Position numbers and translations under genes: made by a program
Notes under the pieces: model-generated
The model's input: the letters and a program-made list of their open reading frames with translations, nothing else
Databases searched by the model: none
Told to the model about the DNA's origin: nothing
In this document: piece after piece, positions 13,967-19,487 of the stretch
Layout of the letters: each line of letters opens with the position of its first letter
How positions within the stretch are numbered: the stretch's first letter is position 1
Assembly: GCA_964556545.1 (NCBI GenBank)
Contig: CAZKWE010000084.1
Span: 1 to 19,487, forward strand
Direction: 5' to 3'
Source of the DNA: JALSKU01 sp964556545
GTDB lineage: Bacteria; Campylobacterota; Campylobacteria; Campylobacterales; JALSKU01
DNA length: 19,487 bases

Positions 13967-15943
13967 ATGGATAAAGTAATGTTGAAAAAGATGGCAGATA
14001 CTATCAGGTTTTTAAGTGCCGATATGATACAAAAGGCAAACAGCGGTCACCCCGGGGTTTGTCTGGGAATGGCAGATGTATTGACACTTTTGAGTACTCA
14101 TTTAAAGCATAACCCTAAAAATCCGAAATGGCTTAACAGGGATAGATTAGTTTTTAGCGGTGGCCATGCAAGTGCAATGATATATTCATTTTTGTATTTA
14201 TGCGGATATGATATAAGCATGGATGATTTGAAAAATTTTAGGCAATTAGGAAGCAAAACTCCCGGTCATCCCGAATATGGCGAAGTTCCCGGAGTTGAAA
14301 TAACAACCGGACCTTTGGGGCAGGGTGTGGCAAATGCAGTTGGTTTCGCAATGGCTTCAAAATATGCAAAAAAGCTTTTAAACAGTGAAACGGCAAAGAT
14401 AATAGATCATAAAGTTTACTGTCTGTGTGGTGATGGCGATTTGGAAGAGGGGATAAGTTATGAAGCCTGTTCATTGGCGGGCAGATACAATCTTGAGAAT
14501 TTGGTTCTTATTTATGATTCAAACAAGATAACCATAGAAGGTTCTACATCTTTAGCATGGAATGAGGATATCAAAAAAAGATTTGAAGCACAGCAATGGA
14601 ATATTTTGGAAATTAACGGTAATGACTATGACCAAATTGAAGAAGCTCTGCAAAAAGTGAAAATATCTTACAAGCCTACTCTTATAATAGCAAATACCGT
14701 CATAGCAAAAGGTTCTTGCAATTTTGAGGGAAAAGCAAGTTCTCATGGTGCCCCTCTTGGCGAAAATGATATAAAATGTTCAAAAGAGAAAGCCGGATTT
14801 GATCCTGAAATTCAATTTCAGGTTCCCGAAGATGTATTAAGCAGATTTAGATGTGCAATCGAAAAAGGTGATTTGGCACAGAGAGAATGGAATAAGCTTA
14901 TAAATGAAGCTCCGCTTTTAGAACAAAATGAGACTTTAAAAGCTCTTTTAAATCCTGAATTTGACAAAATTTCCTGGCCTGAATTTGAAGCCGGAAGTGA
15001 AGTGGCAACAAGGCAGAGCAATCATCAAATACTAAATGCTTTATCAAAAGCAATTCCCGGATTTATCGGAGGAAGTGCGGATCTTGCTCCTTCAAATAAA
15101 ACTTACCTTGCAAATATGGGTGATTTTCCAAATGGAAAAAATATACATTTCGGAATAAGAGAGCATGCTATGGCTGCTATAACAAATGCTATGAGCTTGT
15201 ACGGTCTGTTTTTGCCATTTGATGCAACATTTTTTGTATTTAGTGATTATATGAAACCCGCAGTTAGACTTGCTGCACTTATGGGATTGAAAAGATACTT
15301 TATCTGGACTCATGATAGCATAGGTGTAGGAGAAGACGGTCCTACTCATCAGCCAATTGAACAAATGAGTCAATTTAGAGCATTGCCCGGGTTCTATCTG
15401 TTTAGGCCTGCAGATGCAAGTGAAAATGTTGCTTGCTGGAAAATTGCATTGAAACTAAATGCTCCTTGCGGATTTGTTTTAAGCAGACAAAAATTAAAAA
15501 CTTTAAAGCCGTTTACCGAGTACGGAACGGTAGAAAATGGCGGATATTTGCTGGCAAAAAGAGAAAATCCTGTTTTAACCATAATTGCCAGCGGAAGTGA
15601 AGTTATGCCATCTTTGCAGGCGGCTTGCCATCTTGAGATTGCCGGAATAAATGCAAATGTTCTTAGTGTTCCTTGCTTTGAGATATTTGATAAACAGTCA
15701 AAAGAGTATAAAGCTAAAGTTATAAACCCCGATACAAAAGTTTTGGCAGTCGAAGCCGCAAGCGGTATTGAGTGGTATAAATATGCCGATGAAGTAATGA
15801 ATATGGAGAGTTTTGGTGCTTCGGGAAAAGCCGGAGATTTGTTTAAAAAATTCGGCTTTACTGTAAAAGGCATCAAAAAGAGGGCTTTGGAAATGTTCGA
15901 TAAAGAGTATGTTGAAACCGAGGCAAAAGGAGAAAGGATATAA
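13967..15943 (+). CDS. tkt: Transketolase
   Basis: Thiamine diphosphate enzyme of the non-oxidative pentose phosphate pathway that moves two-carbon units between sugar phosphates. The 658 residues fit the family (E. coli 663). Visible signatures are NSGHPG at 25-30, GPLGQGVANAVGFAMA near 115-130, the TPP motif GDGDLEEG at 155-162 with Asn186 in YDSNKIT, the active-site segment GIREHAMAAI, and HDSIGVGEDGPTHQP with the conserved histidines. The ATG at 13967 starts right after the ispA stop with AGGA 7 bases upstream. A one-base gap separates it from the aminotransferase. No transaldolase or other pathway gene is next to it. Confidence 0.96.
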   Translation: MDKVMLKKMADTIRFLSADMIQKANSGHPGVCLGMADVLTLLSTHLKHNPKNPKWLNRDRLVFSGGHASAMIYSFLYLCGYDISMDDLKNFRQLGSKTPGHPEYGEVPGVEITTGPLGQGVANAVGFAMASKYAKKLLNSETAKIIDHKVYCLCGDGDLEEGISYEACSLAGRYNLENLVLIYDSNKITIEGSTSLAWNEDIKKRFEAQQWNILEINGNDYDQIEEALQKVKISYKPTLIIANTVIAKGSCNFEGKASSHGAPLGENDIKCSKEKAGFDPEIQFQVPEDVLSRFRCAIEKGDLAQREWNKLINEAPLLEQNETLKALLNPEFDKISWPEFEAGSEVATRQSNHQILNALSKAIPGFIGGSADLAPSNKTYLANMGDFPNGKNIHFGIREHAMAAITNAMSLYGLFLPFDATFFVFSDYMKPAVRLAALMGLKRYFIWTHDSIGVGEDGPTHQPIEQMSQFRALPGFYLFRPADASENVACWKIALKLNAPCGFVLSRQKLKTLKPFTEYGTVENGGYLLAKRENPVLTIIASGSEVMPSLQAACHLEIAGINANVLSVPCFEIFDKQSKEYKAKVINPDTKVLAVEAASGIEWYKYADEVMNMESFGASGKAGDLFKKFGFTVKGIKKRALEMFDKEYVETEAKGERI

Positions 15944-15944
15944 T

Positions 15945-17045
15945 ATGTTGCTTTTGACACCGGGACCTACAGCAGTTCCTGAAAATATAAGAATGAAAAT
16001 GAGTGAGCCTACTATACATCACAGAACTCCCGAGTTTTCCGAAATTTTTAAACAAACAAGAGCTAAATTACAAAAGCTTTTTAAAATGAAGGAAGTTTTG
16101 ATGCTTTCTTCAAGCGGAACAGGGGCAATGGAGGCAAGTGTTACCAATTTATGTCAAAAAAAAGCTCTTAGTATAAATGCAGGAAAATTCGGAGAAAGAT
16201 TTGGAAAAATTGTAAAAGCTCATGGATTTGATCTTGTTGAATTAACATATGAGTGGAATACTCCGGCAAATATAGAAGATGTTAAATCGGTTCTCAAACA
16301 AGATGACACTATAGATACAATTTGTATCCAAATATGTGAAAGTGCCGGAGGACTCAGGCATCCTGTTGAAGAGATAGCCAAAATGGCAAAAGAGATAAAT
16401 CCTGATATTACCATTATAGCTGACGGAATTACAGCTGTAGGAGTTGAAAAGATAGATACTGCCAATATAGATGTGCTTATAAGCGGAAGTCAAAAAGCTT
16501 TTATGTTGCCACCCGGGCTTTCTATGGTAGGCTTAAGCGATCATGCCATAAAAATAGTTGAAAAAGGTGGCAGAGGATATTATTTTAACTTAAATACGGA
16601 ACTTAAAAAACAAAGAGAAAATACTACGGCTTGGACAGCACCTACTACTCTTGTAATCGGTTTGAATGCTATGCTTGATATGATTTTTGATACAGGAATA
16701 GAAAAATTTTATGAAAATACAAAAAAGAGAAGCTATGCGGCAAATGAAGCATTGAAATCTATCGGTTTTAAAATTTATCCAAAAGTTCCGGCAATTGCTA
16801 TGAGTGCAGTATATAATGAAAAAGCAGATGAAATCAGGAAGATATTAAAAGATAAGTTTCAGGTTAATATAGCCGGTGGCCAAGATCATTTAAAAGGAAA
16901 GCTTTTCAGGATAAATCATATGGGACTTGTACAGCCGTATGAGACGGCTTGGGTGCTTAATGCATTGGAATTGATACTTGATGAGATAGGCATAAGAGAG
17001 TATGACGGAAGTGCCGATAAGATTTTTAGTTTGTCCATAAGGTAA
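15945..17045 (+). CDS. Class V aminotransferase (serine/alanine-glyoxylate type)
   Basis: PLP enzyme of fold type I. The ATG at 15945 is preferred (366 residues) because AAGGA lies 6 bases upstream and family members begin LLTPGPTAVP; the frame is open from 15909. Features are SSSGTGAMEASVTN near 55-68 for phosphate binding of PLP, Asp160 in IIADGITAVG, and the Schiff-base Lys184 in SGSQKAFMLPPG. The Arg of FRINHMG near the C-terminus binds the substrate carboxylate. Relatives are annotated serine-pyruvate, serine-glyoxylate or alanine-glyoxylate transaminase, and some act as phosphoserine transaminases. The true substrate cannot be read from sequence. It sits one base after tkt and three before the hisZ-like gene. 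Confidence 0.88.
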   Translation: MLLLTPGPTAVPENIRMKMSEPTIHHRTPEFSEIFKQTRAKLQKLFKMKEVLMLSSSGTGAMEASVTNLCQKKALSINAGKFGERFGKIVKAHGFDLVELTYEWNTPANIEDVKSVLKQDDTIDTICIQICESAGGLRHPVEEIAKMAKEINPDITIIADGITAVGVEKIDTANIDVLISGSQKAFMLPPGLSMVGLSDHAIKIVEKGGRGYYFNLNTELKKQRENTTAWTAPTTLVIGLNAMLDMIFDTGIEKFYENTKKRSYAANEALKSIGFKIYPKVPAIAMSAVYNEKADEIRKILKDKFQVNIAGGQDHLKGKLFRINHMGLVQPYETAWVLNALELILDEIGIREYDGSADKIFSLSIR

Positions 17046-17048
17046 AAA

Positions 17049-17894
17049 ATGATATATGAACATGAAATTCCAAAAAGAAGTAAACTCTATTTTGGAGATA
17101 GTGCAAAATTAAAAAGAGATATCGAAAACAGTGCAGTAGAAATTTTTAAAGAGTATGGCTATGAAGAGATAGTTACTCCTATTTTTTCATATCATCAGGC
17201 AAAAAGTATTTCTCCAAAAGAACTTATAAGAGTTGCGGATGAAAAAAACAGACTTATATCTTTAAGAGCCGATAGTACTTTAGATGTAGTCAGATTGATT
17301 ACAAAAAGGCTTGGAAGAAGTGTCGAGCATAATAAATGGTTTTATATACAGCCTGTTTTTAGATTTCCAAGTAGCGAAATATATCAAGTCGGAGCAGAAT
17401 ATATAGGCTCAAGTGATCTTGTGCAACCTATAGAGATTTCTTGCAAATTTTTTGATAGTATTGCAATAGAGCCTTTATTGCAAATCTCAAATATAAAAAT
17501 TCCAAAGATTATATCTTGGGAGTTAAATTTGCCTTTATCTTTATTTGAAAGAGGCAATCTTGAGAAAATACTGGATTTGGATATCAAATGGCTTGATAAA
17601 CTTGCATATTTGCAAAATATAGAAGATATAGATGAAGTTATTGAAATTGTACCAAAAAGTTTAAAATCTGAACTTATAAAGATAAAAGAGCTTTATCATA
17701 AAATAAATTATAATAAAAGTGTTGTGGCACCCTTGTATTATGCAAAAATGAGATATTATGATGATTTGTATTTTAGATTTTTCATAGACAATAAAACTGT
17801 AGGAATGGGTGGAAGTTACACTTGGGAAAATTATAAAGCAGTAGGTTTTGCCGGATATTTGGATGATATTATAGAATTAAAGGAAAAGAATTGA
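17049..17894 (+). CDS. hisZ: ATP phosphoribosyltransferase regulatory subunit-like (HisZ)
   Basis: HisZ resembles the catalytic core of histidyl-tRNA synthetase but lacks aminoacylation and instead activates the short form of HisG in histidine synthesis. Here the 281 residues show the class II core: IFKEYGYEEIVTPIFSYH (about 32-49), LRADSTLDVVRL with Arg73 and Thr77, FYIQPVFRFP (motif 2 region) and YQVGAEYIGSSD at 112-123. There is no C-terminal anticodon domain. It is shorter than most HisZ (about 330-390) and the region after 130 is divergent. The ATG at 17049 follows AAGG and is 3 bases after the aminotransferase. Placement next to purA links histidine and purine synthesis. A full HisS is unlikely at this length. 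Confidence 0.8.
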   Translation: MIYEHEIPKRSKLYFGDSAKLKRDIENSAVEIFKEYGYEEIVTPIFSYHQAKSISPKELIRVADEKNRLISLRADSTLDVVRLITKRLGRSVEHNKWFYIQPVFRFPSSEIYQVGAEYIGSSDLVQPIEISCKFFDSIAIEPLLQISNIKIPKIISWELNLPLSLFERGNLEKILDLDIKWLDKLAYLQNIEDIDEVIEIVPKSLKSELIKIKELYHKINYNKSVVAPLYYAKMRYYDDLYFRFFIDNKTVGMGGSYTWENYKAVGFAGYLDDIIELKEKN

Positions 17895-19156
17895 AAACAA
17901 AAGCGGATATGATAGTCGGGATTCAGTGGGGAGATGAGGGTAAAGGCAAAATTGTAGATATGTTAGCTCAAAAGTATGAAGTGGTAGCAAGATATCAAGG
18001 CGGACACAATGCAGGTCACACTATAGTAGTCGGCAGTAAAAAATTGGCACTTCATTTGATACCTTCGGGAGTATTGAACAAAGATGCTGTCAATATCGTA
18101 GGAAATGGTGTGGTAGTATCGCCAAAAGCACTTATAAAAGAGGTTGAAAAAAATAGTTTTAATGATTTAAAAGGAAGACTTTTTATCAGCGACAAAGCAC
18201 ATATGATTTTAAACTTTCATCAAGAGATAGATAAAGCAAGAGAGAAATTAAGAGGTGAAAAAGCTATCGGAACGACAGGAAAAGGCATAGGTCCGGCTTA
18301 TGCGCTCAAGATAGAGAGAAACGGACACAGACTGGGTGAACTTAGAAATGTTGAAAAATTAGTTTCATCACTTATGAAATATTTTGCAAATAACAGTGCC
18401 TACTTTAATGCAATGGGTGTAAATGTACCAAGTGAAGATGAATTGAAAGTTGAACTGCAGGAGTATGCCGAATTTTTAAAACCATTTTTATGTGATACAA
18501 CCCATCTTGTCTGGAAAGAGCTTGACAAAGGAAAAAAAGTATTGCTTGAGGGTGCTCAAGGTACACTTTTGGATATTGATCATGGAACATATCCTTTTGT
18601 AACAAGTTCAAATACCATAAGTGCCGGAGCCTGTACCGGTCTTGGGCTAAACCCGAAAGATATAGGTAAAATTACAGGAATTGTAAAAGCATACTGTACA
18701 AGAGTAGGAAACGGTCCTTTCCCTACTGAAGATAAAGGTAAAGACGGAAAGCTTTTGGGGGAAAAAGGGCATGAGTTTGGAACAACAACGGGAAGAGCAA
18801 GAAGATGTGGCTGGTTTGATGCAGTTGCCTGCAAATATGCCAGCAGAATAAACGGTTGTGATGAATTGGCTCTTATGAAACTTGATGTACTTGACGGATT
18901 TGAACAGATAAAAGTATGTACAGCCTATGAAGTAGATGGTCAAGTTATAAAAGATTTTCCTTCCGCTTTTGATGATGTAAGACCGGTATATCAGGAGTTT
19001 GACGGATGGGATAAGGTTAAAGGTATTAATGAATACGATAAATTACCCGCAAATGCAAAAAAATATATCAAATCCATAGAAGAACTGGTAGGAACAAAAG
19101 TGGGTATCATATCAACAGGTCCGGATAGAAGAGACACCATAGTGGTTGGTGATTAG
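17891..19156 (+). CDS. purA: Adenylosuccinate synthetase
   Basis: Forms adenylosuccinate from IMP, aspartate and GTP, the first committed step to AMP. The 421 residues match the family (about 430). The N-terminal P-loop-like GDEGKGK at 14-20 carries catalytic Asp15, and QGGHNAGHT at 36-44 carries His43. Further signatures are TGKGIGPAYALKIER, EGAQGTLLDIDHGTYPFVTS, TGRARRCGWFDAVA and the C-terminal STGPDRRDTIVV. TTG start with an AAGGA site about 7 bases upstream, overlapping the hisZ stop by 4 bases. It closes this operon before the tandem repeats. Confidence 0.97.
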   Translation: MKTKADMIVGIQWGDEGKGKIVDMLAQKYEVVARYQGGHNAGHTIVVGSKKLALHLIPSGVLNKDAVNIVGNGVVVSPKALIKEVEKNSFNDLKGRLFISDKAHMILNFHQEIDKAREKLRGEKAIGTTGKGIGPAYALKIERNGHRLGELRNVEKLVSSLMKYFANNSAYFNAMGVNVPSEDELKVELQEYAEFLKPFLCDTTHLVWKELDKGKKVLLEGAQGTLLDIDHGTYPFVTSSNTISAGACTGLGLNPKDIGKITGIVKAYCTRVGNGPFPTEDKGKDGKLLGEKGHEFGTTTGRARRCGWFDAVACKYASRINGCDELALMKLDVLDGFEQIKVCTAYEVDGQVIKDFPSAFDDVRPVYQEFDGWDKVKGINEYDKLPANAKKYIKSIEELVGTKVGIISTGPDRRDTIVVGD

Positions 19157-19164
19157 TAGTTAAA

Positions 19165-19336
19165 ATGAAATAATCATGCTTCAAAAAAACACAAATAAAA
19201 ATAAAAATCATGATTGTTTCTCTCGCCGACAGGCGTAGCATAAGTTTTACCCCACAAAATTTTAAAATTTTGTGGGGACCCCAAAGTGATAGGAATTTTT
19301 GTTGGAATTTATTTCCGACAAAAAGGAGATTTTAAA
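19165..19336 (+). repeat. Start-cassette repeat unit C (172 bp, longest form)
   Basis: Begins at ATGAAATAATCATG 9 bases after the purA stop and ends just before the ATG of unit D. It has the A-rich 5' segment shared with fragment A, a CGCC/GGCG mini-hairpin, the 28-bp perfect palindrome at 19250-19277 and a 12-bp stem at 19296-19324 in which TTG pairs with GAC by G-C, T-A and a G-T wobble where unit D has plain C-G pairs. AAGGAG follows, 8 bases before the next ATG. A 41-codon frame runs from ATG 19210 to TAA 19333-19335, one base before the next ATG. Sequence after the cytosine-rich part is almost identical to unit B. Confidence 0.88.
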
Positions 19337-19466
19337 ATGAAACAATCATATTTCAAAAAAACACAAACAAAAATAAAAATCATGATTGTTTCTCTCGCCG
19401 ACAGGCGTAGCTTTAGTGATAGGAATTTTTGCCGGAATTCATTTCCGGCAAAAAGGAGATTTTAAA
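19337..19466 (+). repeat. Start-cassette repeat unit D (130 bp) in front of the next gene
   Basis: Directly follows unit C. It lacks the 28-bp palindrome: where unit C has 45 bases between CGTAGC and AGTGATAGG, this unit has TTT. Its terminal stem at 19426-19454 is a perfect 12-bp inverted repeat (TTTTTGCCGGAA and TTCCGGCAAAAA). AAGGAG at 19453-19458 is 8 bases before the ATG at 19467. A 42-codon frame spans the unit from ATG 19337, which is itself preceded by unit C's Shine-Dalgarno, to TAA 19463-19465. The product would start MKQSYFKKTQTKIK and be basic; I recognise no family, and coding is not shown. Confidence 0.87.
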
Positions 19467-19487
19467 ATGAAAACCAAATATTCTCAA
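19467..19487 (+). CDS. Start of a gene cut by the window end
   Basis: ATG with AAGGAG 8 bases upstream, supplied by repeat unit D, then codons for MKTKYSQ to the end of the window. Seven residues cannot identify a protein. In C. jejuni a FliJ-like flagellar protein gene follows purA, as I recall, and such proteins can begin MKxKF, so fliJ is a guess from position. The stop of the preceding small frame is one base before this ATG. Confidence 0.45.

Noticed and set aside
15394..15960. A 188-codon minus-strand frame opposite the end of tkt
   Set aside because: The plus strand encodes the conserved C-terminal domain of transketolase; the opposite frame matches nothing I know.
19426..19454. Rho-independent terminator at the end of unit D
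   Set aside because: The T-run is on the 5' side and the A-run on the 3' side, the same on both strands, so no U-run follows the stem, and a Shine-Dalgarno with a gene start comes next.

Overview
The window is AT-rich, densely packed bacterial DNA whose gene content and order point to the Campylobacterota (the former Epsilonproteobacteria). From memory, the run aroQ - M24 peptidase - folK - flhF - flhG - small membrane protein - fliA - fliM - fliY matches Helicobacter pylori HP1038 to HP1030. The divergent pair mqnX-sppA beside aroQ resembles Campylobacter jejuni Cj0067-Cj0068, and PDZ protein - ispA - tkt resembles Cj1643 to Cj1645. Genus cannot be fixed from the sequence alone. Many starts are TTG or GTG, and genes often overlap by 1 to 30 bases.

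Layout. 1-252: the 3' end of a CHAD-domain gene. 258-2261: ubiE (last methylation of menaquinone) and xseA (exonuclease VII large subunit), rightward. 2277-4371: leftward operon of mqnX (aminofutalosine deaminase, menaquinone pathway) and sppA (membrane protease). 4372-4782: an intergenic region with two promoters, a copy fragment of a repeat, and the C-terminal half of a PII (glnB/glnK) gene with no start. 4783-11908: long rightward operon with shikimate, peptide and folate genes, then the flagellar regulators FlhF and FlhG, a small membrane protein, sigma-28 and the switch proteins FliM and FliY. 12105-19156: a second rightward operon with a secreted PDZ protein, prenyl diphosphate synthase, transketolase, a class V aminotransferase, a HisZ-like protein and adenylosuccinate synthetase. 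19165-19487: two tandem repeat units and the first seven codons of another gene.

The ordinary genes look intact and conserved. The unusual part is a 130-172 bp repeat found as three full units (11967-12104, 19165-19336, 19337-19466) and one fragment (about 4425-4465). Each full unit starts at an ATG and ends with a strong Shine-Dalgarno sequence placed exactly in front of the next ATG, so it sits between a gene's promoter and its coding sequence and supplies a new translation start. Units contain inverted repeats, one of which varies in a way that largely keeps its pairing. The fragment is joined to the broken PII gene at a short shared sequence. I propose a mobile, structured translation-start cassette. 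The layout is seen directly; mobility and regulation are inference.
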